DNA of 64,000 nucleotides from Patagioenas fasciata. Its lineage: Eukaryota > Chordata > Aves > Columbiformes > Columbidae. Of this stretch, positions 37,401 to 48,675 are shown in pieces. The notes below the pieces were generated by a model. That model was not told the origin of the DNA and ran no database searches. It saw nothing but the letters and a program-made list of their open reading frames with translations. Numbering within the stretch: the stretch's first letter is position 1; each line of letters begins with the position of its first letter. The stretch spans positions 26,789,501-26,853,500 of the forward strand of contig NC_092523.1 in assembly GCF_037038585.1 (NCBI RefSeq), in the 5' to 3' direction. The position numbers and the translations under genes are program-made.

Positions 37401-38744
37401 CACACAGAAACTTGCCCAGAACTTCAGTGCTGACTCACAGCATTCGCAGTGTTTCTGCCGTAGTGTGCACAGGTCCCTACCAAGCAATACTTCAAGGCCT
37501 GTTTGCCTTAGCTTTATGGAATAAAGCCACCTGAGCCTCTGTGTAGCTTTCCCAATCTCTTAGATTTGCATACAGTTTTATTCCTGTAGCACAAGCGATC
37601 TTATGCTATTTGGCAGCACTCAGTGCTATGATAAACGCATTATGATTTCAGCAGAATGAGAAAGGCAACAAAAAGGGAAAACGCTGGCATTCCAGCAGCA
37701 GTCAGCTTATATTTGATCAGTGTGAGGAAACAGACACTTAGCTGTTGAAAGTTATTTCAGTAAATATCATCCAACATCTCCAAAGGCAATGGTTGTGAAC
37801 CTTCCCAGAATGGCTCATGGCTGGCTACAGGACACCTTACATCAGGAGGACAGCAATTAAATCAACCTGTTGCATTAGATCCAGTGCAATAACATCCACA
37901 AGGAATGCGTGGATGCAGCTCTTTTTGTCTCCTGAAAGACCTGAATACCATGTGTTAGTCATATGTGGAGGAGGAATTGATAAAATAAACAAACATATGG
38001 CATGATTAAGTCTGCCTCAGTACTGACATGCTGGCCTAAATTCTCTTCTGGTGCATGATGACATCTGAGTTTATAGTCATGTAAATGGAGAGTGAAGTCA
38101 GCTCCTCAAAGCTGAACTACAGAGCCTCTTTATTTTAATTTTTATGTTTGTGGTTCTGTTTTAATAAACTTTTTTTATTTAGGAACTTGGTTTTTTTGAG
38201 AATAATGTGTAATGTTTCTGCATGTGCCCTCAGATTAAGCTGTACCAGCTTCATAGTCCATTGAGTTAAACATCCCTGCCATTTTTGCTAATTTTATAGA
38301 TGTGGTTAAAGGGAGAGGCAACTCTTCTAAATACCTAGGAAACACATTAAAATCTGAAGAGCAGAGATAGTGTATGTAGAGCATCTTCATCAATTCATGT
38401 CTTCAAACACCTGTGAAAGCTGACAGGCTTCTTTCTGGTTGCTCACAGCACAACAGAGACAGGAGTTCAGCGAGGCAGGAAAACACAAAGAAAATTGCCC
38501 ATTTGGCATCTGCTGCTTTAAATGCTTATATCGGGAACTCCTTCATTCAAAATACTATTTGAAGTGTGCCTGTTGAAGCCTTTGGATCTTCCTAGAAATG
38601 AATGGAAACATTTAAAATGGTAATCTTAATGGGCCAGGAATTATTATACAAATGAACCGTATTTTCCTATAGACATGCATTCTTTTCCTCTCAGAATATA
38701 CATTCGTTATCAGTCCCTCCTCAGTTTGTTATTTACTACCTCAT

Positions 38745-38849
38745 AGGTCAGGTTGACCGATTCAATTTTTAACGTCCAATGATTATTTTAGGTCACTTAA
38801 TTTAGGGTAATTAAGTAAGTTGCTAGAATTTTCAGCACATTCCAGGTCA
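38745..38849. promoter_or_regulatory. Cluster of AGGTCA nuclear-receptor half-sites
   Basis: AGGTCAGGTTGACCG at 38745-38759 matches the estrogen-response-element layout (AGGTCA, three-base spacer, TGACC) in all but the last base. Two more AGGTCA half-sites follow at 38790-38795 and 38844-38849, with a TAATTAA core between them at 38808-38814. Nuclear receptors bind such half-sites as dimers. Function here is inferred from sequence only, and no promoter or gene lies nearby to the left of 51 kb. Confidence 0.25.
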
Positions 38850-39890
38850 ATTCATTAAGTTTTCTAATTCTTCTGAAGTTTAAATTCAACACTTTTCTGT
38901 TGAACTACAAGTCTAATTAATTATCTTCTGTGTTACGCATCAAAAGGACTCTTCTTCTCCTGTCTTAACCTGCTAATAAATGGCAGCATTTATGAAGAGG
39001 AGTGTGCCAGATTCTTTTTTGTACTTGGGCTCTTCACAAGAAACAACAGTAAAAGGGGCCTAAGGGGGGAGTAAGATGTTTGCTTTCCACTTTTAAAGAC
39101 CTCTCGCTACTGATATAATGGACAGTTATTTTGATGGTGTCTAAATAAACAAAGATCTAAGATTTTGTGAGTGGAGAGGCAAATAGGCAAAGAATGACAA
39201 ATGCTAGGATTTAGAACCCATTATATTTATATATACCATTTTTTGTTTGCTACACTGTTCATACACTACAACAGGAAGAGATGTATTCTCAGTATCCCTA
39301 GGGACATGTCTAAATCTCTCCCTGTTGATAAGACTTTTTAACATTTGTATTTTTTCTTCTACCAGCTCCATTGTTTTTAAAAGTCAGTCTTAGTAGTTAC
39401 CTAAATTGAAGGGAGGGGACAGAGAATGGAGTTATTTTTTCTGTTTCTCTGACAAACAGGCATGCTGACATTCCATCATTCTCTGGACTCTTCTGTTCTG
39501 GAAGAAGGGCTATGTTTTGTGGGTGACTGCTTCCAATACACAGAGTTACGGCTTCATTCCCGTCCTGTATTAGTTTAAGCACATAACCTTTTTTTCCTGA
39601 ATGAAATTATCATGAGCTGTTTTGAATGCAAGGAAGAGGAAATGAGCAGTGAGCAGAACTGTCCAAGCAGGTGTTCACACAGCTTTTATTCCTTGACCTG
39701 AAAAATACAGAAAAATTACGGGAAACTGATTGCTTTTAATCAACCACAATTGTAATATGATAGAGGCATTGTTGCCGTTCCTGCATTTTTGTGACTTTTT
39801 TTTTTTTTTTTTTTACTTTAATATTCCAGTCATATTTTTCTTCCTAATAATATGCATAGCTGAACAGCTCCTGTATGCATATCTGTTATC
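38850..39890. other. Non-coding DNA, poly-T run
   Basis: There is no gene-like frame. A 19-T run lies at 39796-39814. Confidence 0.5.
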
Positions 39891-41230
39891 AGGGACCATG
39901 GGGGCTCCCTGGGGAGCAGCAAGGCAGGGCCTGGCAGTGAGGCTGGTGCCACCAGCCCAGGTTGGGAGCAGGGCAACCAGGGCACCAGGGGCAGCCTCAG
40001 CCCTCATGAGGATGTGGATGGACAGGCACCAGGACATCATCCTGTGGGAAGGGGTTCATAAAGAGGCAGACTGGCAGCTTTGCTTACAATCCAGGCATGC
40101 CAGACATTTGTTAAACTTTAACTCATCTGCTACCTAAATCTCCAGGTATCTGCCCATCCATCATCACCTAACTACCCAAATGGCTGCAACACACCAAATG
40201 GTTACACCCCAGGGCTTGTATCCAGGAACAATCTCCAGCACATCCAGCAGAACATCTGGACAGCCACATCTGCTGCCTCCCAGAACCCCTTTGCTTCTCT
40301 GGATTTCCCCAAAAGTCTAATTTTTTTTTAATGAGGTGAGGGACACACCTGTCGTGCTGTTGGGGATGGCTCAGTTAGTGATGCTGAAGCTGAGCAGTCT
40401 TTTACCATCACAGATCTGTGTCTGAGACGCAGCACTGCTGCAACGCAATCGGTTGAAATGCAGCTGGTGAAGAAAGAGCCATGTGTAGGTGGGTAAGGAG
40501 GGGGAAGCAAAAGGCTGCACTGGGAGGCAGTTATCAATTCAGTGAAAGGGTGGATTGATAAGAGAGAAAGTTTTCTGGGCCAGACAAGGTTGGCAGAACT
40601 CAGAAATGCCTCTCTTCTTTTTCCTACTATTCAACCTTATTTCCCACTGGAGGCACATTTCTACCCTCTGCAACTTGCAAGGGAAGAAATTGCACTTTGT
40701 TTCCCATTCCACCCTCATCATCCACCCACTGAGCAGTGGCTGCTTATTTTCATGCCCTTGACTCCAGCCTTAATCCCCCTCTCACAATCTCTTCCAAACA
40801 GCACAGAGGTGCTCCTAACTACCCCCCAGTGAACCTGTTGATGGTTCCCACCTCAGCCTAGGAAAATCACTCTCTCTGAGCACACTGCACCTGCCTCTGC
40901 TCCCTCCAGGACCCTCCAGGGCCACTTTTCCACGTGGGTGTCATGGCAGCACAAGGAGACCCCAGGTGCAGCTGTAAGCTCTCTCCTCCTGCAGCTCTGC
41001 ACCCTGCAAGTCCAGCAGAAGCTGAGATCAGCTTATTGCCATCACCACCTGTGCTCTGCTCAGCCAGGGGCCATGCATCTGCAGGTGCTTATCTGTCTAT
41101 AAGGACATTGTTTAAGACTCCTTCTCTGGGGCAGGATGTCAGCATTTTGCTGTGGCTTGGGCAAATGTCATGTGGTTGATACAAGTAGCTGTGTGATCTT
41201 CCGCTGCCCTCTCTGCATTTCACACTAGCT
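39891..41230. other. GC-elevated segment of unknown nature
   Basis: GC content rises visibly compared with both flanks, most strongly at about 39895-40030, where the sequence is rich in CAGG and CAGC words but poor in CpG. Several open frames overlap (135 codons at 39730-40137, 96 codons at 40542-40832, 81 codons at 40934-41179). The pattern of frames open on both strands fits composition rather than coding. It could be an old degraded transposon or a GC-rich unique stretch. I recognise no family. Confidence 0.4.
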
Positions 41231-44200
41231 CCATCTTATTTTTATTCAAGGAGAGATGAAGTTGGCTGAGGGCCCAGATTTGCAGCTGGTGTCTCTAGAA
41301 GAAAGCTTACAGAAGGGAAAAAAACACAGACCAATAAACAAAATAACCCAAATTCCATGCTGAATTCACAGACTATGCAGTTGGTATCATTCAGCCATAT
41401 AAGACATTGGAGACAGAAAAGGAAGTTAAATCTGTAACTACTTTCTCCTCTGCCAGGGACAGTAGCAGTCATCTCTCTCTTCTAACGGTGTCCAATAAAC
41501 TGAGAATCTCAGGTGGGAGCAATGTTTTCAGTTACATGGCTCTGCTGTGCAGTCCAGGAGTTACAGCCTCAAAAAGGGGAAGAAAGAAAACAGGAATTTA
41601 CTGTTGATGGCTTACAAAGAATACTCTATGCCACTGCGAGAACATATCTCCACTGCCAGAAATAAATAGCTCTCTTTTTCAAAAAAAAAAAAGAAAAAAA
41701 AGTCAAAAATGGAGCTTGTTTTCCCACCTGGATTGTATACAAAACAGCAGAGCACAGAAAGTATAGAAAGAGTGATTCCACAAGGAAGCAAACTTACCTT
41801 TTCTACCATTCAGCATTGCATTTGAGTAATAGACATGGACTTGTAGATGTTAAGAGTTGCAACTACTAAAGGCAGTGACTGGCCAAACACTTCAGACAAG
41901 TGCCTTCCATGGAGGCTGAGCAGCCTCTTTCCAAGTTTGCCTTTGGGGAACTTTGGGTGGAAGGTCCTACACAGTGAGCAGAAAAGTGCCCTTTAGCCAC
42001 TTATCCCAGTGCTTCTGCCTGGTGGAAGGGGTTACTTGAAGAATTCAGCTGTGTGGCATTAAGCTGAAGAGACCCTGCCCTGAGTCTCTGGCAGGTCTCC
42101 ATTATTTCAGGTAACTGAATTTGCAAAACTGATAAATGTTAATGTTTTATCTGTTTACCAGTTTTTCTGAGGAACATGATGTTCTTCTAGCTATCAGTCT
42201 TCGATGAGGTAAGATCTCATGGCTGTCAGTGGCATCAGAATACTGCTCTGCACTGATAGGACTTGAGCAGATGGGAAGCTTAAAGACTCAATTTTGAGGC
42301 ATTAATCCTGGAAATGGCAAGAACCCTCTTCATACCAACAGACCTTTGCCCTACCAGAGGGTCTTGCTTAAACACTAGTCTACATAACCGAGGCCTATGA
42401 AAAACCATCCTCATCCACTTGAGAGCTTTTCTGCCTAGTGACCTACGATAAAACTTTTCAACTATGGCACACCAACCAAAATGTTCAGTAAGGTTGTACA
42501 TAAGTGCTTTATTCCTCTATTTTGTATTTGTATGATATGATTTCCAAGTTCATCACACAGATGATGAGCAAACAATAGAGCAAAGTAATTTGATAACTCT
42601 TAAAAATATGAAAGTGTCAAAGAGGAAGACAGGTAATTAGGAAGATTTGGTGCAGGAAAGCATGGTCTAGACAGGACTTGATTTAACTTACAAGGAGATT
42701 AATTGATTTAAAAACAAAAGAGTATGAAGAGATTGTGATCTTACCCCACACTGTAATAAAGTTTAAACAGAACATTTCTAAGGAATACTAATAGAAATCA
42801 CAGAGAGCAAGCAATCTCTTTGCATTTATGTTACATTCATTTCAACAGTATCAGTTCCTGTTTTGTTATTTTCAGTTGTCTTGGGGCAGGAGACAAGTCT
42901 CGATGCCTAACTGTAAAGCACTAAGCATGCATCTAATGCAAAATAAATAAAAAATGAATAACGATAGGCATTCCAGGATATTAAATAAAACAGTACACAC
43001 CTACTACATCAATAATCATTCTTACTGAATATCTTTGGGTGACTGAGACACCAGCAGGGAAGAGGAAAAAGAAATCACACATCTTCAGAACTGTGAGGAA
43101 GCATCAACCAGATAATCACATAAGTAGGTGTATAGCTTAAAAATCTGGTATCTTACCAGTCGAAAATAACCCTCTAACAGTTGCAGTAAAAACAAGACAT
43201 GATAATTCTGGACAGAGGTCCTGCATAATATTGCAGTTTTACTGCCCTGAAGTCAAGATCATGATGAGATGTGGCACATACTGAAAAACATAGTTCTTCA
43301 GCGTAGTATTCAGTACTTCCACCATTTTTAAAGCATGATCTATTACCTCCATGTTTTCCAAGATGCGGTATTGACCGTGTTTGGGAAATGAGGCCCATGG
43401 TGGCTGCTATGAAGTCAAGCAGGTGCCCAGCTCCTGGACACAACCTAGGAACTATTTAATAATAATCTAGGGTCCTCCCTCCACAGGATGTCCCTCAGCA
43501 GACAATCAAGATAATCATGTGGGGAGGATGAATTTAAAGCACCTAAAGATCTCAGTGCTCCCCAAGTTCTTGAAGCCTGGAGAAAACCACCTGAATCACC
43601 TTCAAAGCCATAGAGAAACTTTTTGTCCTGTTCTCAGTCTTCTATTTCATTTCTTTTTTACCCTTTCTTTCCCTCCATGACAGCTTCACTGTGTTTAGAC
43701 TTACAAAGGAACACAGAAATCTTCTGTAGATTTTCAGAAACACTGATGTACAACTAATTTATTAGAAGCTTGAATGCATAAGAGTTCTTCTCATTTCTGT
43801 ACCCCACAGAGCAGCACCATTACTTGCTTCCTGCTGAGGTGCCTATCACAGGCTGGTTCAGGCAATTGCTGTTTACCACAGTGTGGGAATGAAACAGACT
43901 CACAAAGAGTATTAAAAAAACAGCTCTTGTCAAATAAACTTGATTATTCTTTTCAGTAAGCACTACAGAATTAGTGGATGAAGGGAATGGGACAGTGTAA
44001 TGATTCCTGATTTCAATTTCAAGAAACTTTACTTGTAAAATTAATTCAAATTGACTTGGAGTGGAAGTAGAAAGCTACAGTTAAAGATGATTGACAGGTC
44101 CTAATGAAATGAGGGGAAAGGCATAAAGATCACTGCAGAGACAGTATGAGTTTTTTAGAGACAGGGGAAAAAAATGTACCCAAGTCTCAGTAAATGCCAC

Positions 44201-47200
44201 AGGGAACTGGGGGTCTCTCACCTATGTGCCTTTGAAAATCTATCTCATGTTTTATTTGCCATCTTCTCTCATTATCTAAGCTAAAGTAAGTAGGATGTGC
44301 ATGAAGTTTAGTTAAATAAAAAAAAAAAATAAATAAAAGAAAGAGGAAAAGAAAAAGAAAGACTCAAGAGTAATTAGAAACATACAGAATGGTAAAATGT
44401 GACTGAACTTTTGAAGAAAGTGGTCTGGTTAGAAATAATTGAAAATCTGTACTGTGTATTTCCAGAAGGCTGAAGTAATCAGGAGAAAGAGATGTTTAAA
44501 AAAACAAGTGAAGAGAAGTGATTTGGACCAGACATAAGTTTGCAATATAAAGAGGCAGTAAAAAAGAGCATGTAATAATGAATTCTATATATGGAAACAT
44601 CACAGTGCAGGAAGGGAACAATCTTTTTTTCCTATCTCTGCCCTTCCATTCCTGACCAAAACTAGAATATGTGCATTTGTGTGTACCTCTTTCCCAAAAG
44701 AGTACTGAACAGTTGGAAGAAGTTCAAGGAGAGTAACAAGACCTGTTCAAAAAGGCACATTTATACATCATATCAGCAGAGATATTTGCCAGGGAAGTTC
44801 CAGGCAATCATTCACATATATTTAATGACTGTAGTCACAAAAACAGAAGCCAAGCCTCCTTTCTCTTCAAGGACCAAGAGGGCGCTGCTTAGTTTTTCCA
44901 CAAGGACATTCTGGACTAACATCATGAAGCCTGTGAAGGAGCAACTGCTTTTTTTCCCAAAGACCAGGTTTAGTGAAATCAAGCTTTCCCTTGGGGAAGG
45001 GTAAACAAGGGCTTCCCACCCCTTCCTGTCTGGAGATGGAAGCATCACATGCCATGCCCTGGAGGCTTCTAACCCTTGGGGATGCCTTCAAATCCACAGT
45101 GTTTTTAACCCTGTCTTGTTTAAGCTCATTTCTGGACTGTATGGCATGTGTTCAATCACTCAGCAGCCATCTCAACAGCTGATGACAGAAACTTACTAAT
45201 GTAAATTAAATTAAGGGTAGGTATAAATCAGAACAATTCAGGACCAAAGTGTCAGTGACTGTTTAGTGCTGCATCGAATCTAATGCCACCTTTGACAGAA
45301 AAATGATACCACATGTAACACACAATTCACTAAAATAGGAAGAGAAACAGAAAAAGTTTTATTGGGTCATTGATTGATGGTTTCCACACTTCATCCTTGG
45401 CCAACCTAGCAGTCTAGAAGGGATGACAAATATTCCATCAGGTGTTGCCTGCTGTCAAAATTTCCATTTAAGATGTACAGTATACATCTATGAAGAAAAC
45501 AATTTTGCAGAAATTTATCATGAGGAATCTAAGTGTTAGGTGCATTACAAATTGATCAATATGAAACTAATTGCACAGATGTTAAACCAATAATATATAA
45601 AGTGATAGTATTTCATCATGAAGTGCTGCTTCAGAATCTGGAAAGATTATTTATTGTCTATTTGTGCTCTCCCTTCCTTTTATGTTAATTTAATTTACTT
45701 CTTGTTACTGGCACTCATCTGTTCTGGGGTGAATTCTTGGTAAAAATTATACTGCATTGTAAGAAACATGTAACATGCTCAATACTAGTATTTCATCTAA
45801 TATGTGTATGAAAGATTATATGATCTAGAATCTCAGAACCAATCCCATCAAGCTATTTCTACAGTCCCTTTTTCTGTATATAAATGAACATAAAGTAGCA
45901 TTGTGAAGAAATATAGGAATTTAAAAGGCAGTGCAACACAGAGACACAGAAATTCCCACTACCTCCATCTGTTCTGTTATTGTTTTTCACAATCCCCTTT
46001 CCTTTCTTATTATCTGAGGAGAAGAGATGGCCCAGCAAGAAAAGGAGCCCTTAGGAGAGGAGAAAAATCCCAAATAGTTATTCTCTTATATTTATCATTG
46101 ACTGTACTCACTCCATTTATTCTTTTCCCCAATGTGTCTTATACAATCTAATGCTTGCAGCTGAGGATTTCCAGGGTGCCAGGCTGCAAACAGATGGGAG
46201 CGCAGTCAGTGCTGAGTTTCTCTTCTGGGCACCATTTGTACTCAGTTTTCCCAGCATCCCATTTCACACTGTCACAAGCTCAGTTTCAAAGGAACAGTAT
46301 GCTACAGCAAAATAGATCTTCTGCTGGGAAGGTAAGGACGCTAGGTTTTGGTCCCACAGGACAGCTGTTTTCCGTGCAAACAGTGATGATCCATCAGAAT
46401 AAAACAATGGTCCCCGTTCAAATGCAGTGATGCAGGGCATGCCTCTGTAAAGGCAGGTAGCCACTGCAGCAGCCTGCAATAAGTAGTATATCTCCATGAA
46501 CAGACATACTGTGTGAGTAGTAGTTTCTACCTACAGCAGCCTTGTGCAACCCAGCATGACCATATCTGAACTAGGGTGGCCGATTTAGCTGTAGTACCAA
46601 CACACAGCAGTTGTGAATGGCAAACTGGATGCTGGTAAGACTAGTGGCTCAATTATCAGTGAATAATGTCTTTATGGCTCACTTCACTGGGTGACTGGGC
46701 AGCTCTGGAAACCTTTGATGCCTGACAGTCTGCAAGAGAGCACGAGATGTAGGGTGATGTGACTTTGCCTTCCAACTTGTGCTTTATGGCATCTTCTGCC
46801 AGCGTTGCTGAGGTTATTCAAACCAGCAACATTCCCAGTGTGCCCATCTTGCCTCATCATCTTCCAGTGTGAAGACTGCAGGAGTCGCTTCTGAATTCAG
46901 ATATATGACTTCAAGTAAGGAATGGACAAGCTTTTAAAAAAAAAAGTGATTATAAGAACGTCCATAGTCCAATGCAATGTCCATGTCCATGCAAAAAGAG
47001 AAGAGTAGAGCAGAAAACATGAAACAGGTTGAAAATTACTTCTAGATAACAGATTTTGGAAAAGAAGAAACTACTTTACAGCCTGCCATATATAAACTGA
47101 AGTGTACATGCTATTTTTATGGTAAGCCATACCAGCAGTGTGATTCTGGAAAAGTTAAAGGTTTCTTGAGAATTTCTGAGCGCTCCAAAGAGCTTGGTTC

Positions 47201-48168
47201 AGAACGTGAGACTCTCATAGAGGGAATCCAACATTGTCCTCTCATTACCAAGTATACTAAATTGGATTTTCCGCCTCTAGTAGGAAGTATATTTTTGAAT
47301 ATCATTGCTTGAACAAAGACAGAATTTACAAGTCAAATTGTTTTGCCTAAGTAGTTTTCTTTTAAAGAAAGACATAAAATTATGCTTTTTATACTATTTA
47401 ACATTTTTTTATTAGTTCAAAGTGAATCAAAATGAATTCTAAAATTCTGTTTCAGAATTAATTTCAATTATTCTAAGACTTCTAAATTTCTGTTAGTGGA
47501 AGAAGGGCTCAGAAATATTCCTTCAACAATATATTCTGTGATTCTGATCTTTGTTCACATATTTTAAAGGTGTGAACATCACTGCATGGCAAAACTGTAT
47601 CTCTATTTCCCATCTGTTCAGTTAGAACAATAAAATATATAAAAATTGGTACATATAACATCCATTGTGAGGCCCTAAAATTAACTTTCATAGTGAATAA
47701 AGAAGGGCAATGATAACAGTATTTTTGCAGCAGATTCTCATACATTAATCCTGTGAAATATTAGCTTAACTGGGAGACTGCTGGTGAAGGAAGATTTGTT
47801 TTGTTTTTATCAGTTCCAAGTCTTTAAACATAGTGTAGAATATAGCTTTCTATATTGCTGAACATATTAAAAATTAACAATTAAAGGCTGAAAAGCATGT
47901 TGAATTCCCAATAAGATCATGATTTAAGGGACTGTGTTGATCTACAAAAAATTCTCAAAAATAAATAATTCATTTTTATAAGAATTACATTCCTTATAGA
48001 AATACGCTTAATTTATGTTATTTATGTTATATTACTTCTTTGTGTTTTTTTTTTTTTTAATAGATTTTATCAAAGCAATTGTCATTTACAGTTTATAATA
48101 ACAACTGCTGACTAAAAACTACTTGGCCATTAATGACACTAAACTAAATTTGCACCTGTTGCACTTGT
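41231..48168. other. Non-coding DNA, small repeats only
   Basis: There is no supported gene. A-rich tracts lie at 41681-41701 and 44314-44361, and a T-run at 48045-48058. A CTCF-like core, AGAGGGCGCT, sits at 44877-44886, but only the core matches. Overlapping frames of 76-111 codons at 44669-45097 lie on both strands and lack domains. Confidence 0.5.
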
Positions 48169-48675
48169 TTTTAAAAAGGGTAGAAAACAGGACTCTGGGA
48201 AGCAGTGACCTGTCAGCCTCACCTCTATGCCTGTGAAAATCATGGAACAGATCCTCCTAGAAGATACACTAAGACACATGGAGGACAGGGAGGTCAGGTT
48301 CAGCCTGGAGAACAGGAGGCTCCAGGGAGACGTCACTGTGGTCTTTCCATACTTAAAGGGGGCTTATAAGACAAATGGAAACAAGCTGTTTCATAGAGCC
48401 TGTTATGATAAGACAAGGGGCAATGGTTTAAAACTAAAAGAGGGTAGGCTTAGATTAGATATAAGGAAGCAATTCTTCACCATGAGGGTGATAAGGCACT
48501 GGAACAGGCTGCCCAGAGAACCTGTGGATGCCCCATCCCTGGAAGTGTTCAAGACCAGGCTGGACACGGCTCTGAATAACCTGATCTAGTTGAAGACGTT
48601 ACTGCTCATTGCAGAGGGGGTTGGACTAGATGACCTTTAGGGCTTCCTTCCAACCTAAACTATTCTATGATTCTA
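48169..48675 (+). mobile_element. CR1 LINE, internally deleted copy
   Basis: A plus-strand CR1 of about 500 bp made of two distant parts of the element joined together. The left part (48169 to about 48295) encodes the start of the reverse transcriptase domain, seen as PVSLTS..KIMEQILLE with an in-frame stop at 48206. The right part (about 48296-48675) encodes the extreme C-terminus of ORF2 and the 3' UTR. It ends in the CR1 tail ATTCTATGATTCTAT at about 48660-48675. The middle of the reverse transcriptase, including the FADD box, is missing. Its tail unit (TTCTATGA) differs from the other copies, so it is a separate subfamily. Confidence 0.88.
48227..48589 (+). pseudogene. CR1 ORF2 remnant, reverse transcriptase core deleted in frame
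   Basis: A 120-codon frame that looks like a small gene but is the fused ends of CR1 ORF2. Residues 1-23 match the N-terminal reverse transcriptase segment (KIMEQILLE, then RHMEDREV). From about residue 24 it matches the C-terminal tail (FSLENRRLQGDV, later [19 protein letters not shown]). The join keeps the frame. No catalytic motif remains, so it cannot act as a reverse transcriptase. There is no sign of a host promoter or of domestication. Confidence 0.85.

Noticed and set aside
39730..40137. 135-codon plus-strand frame in the GC-elevated segment
   Set aside because: It starts in a poly-T run (Phe repeats), and an overlapping frame is open on the other strand. It reflects composition rather than coding.
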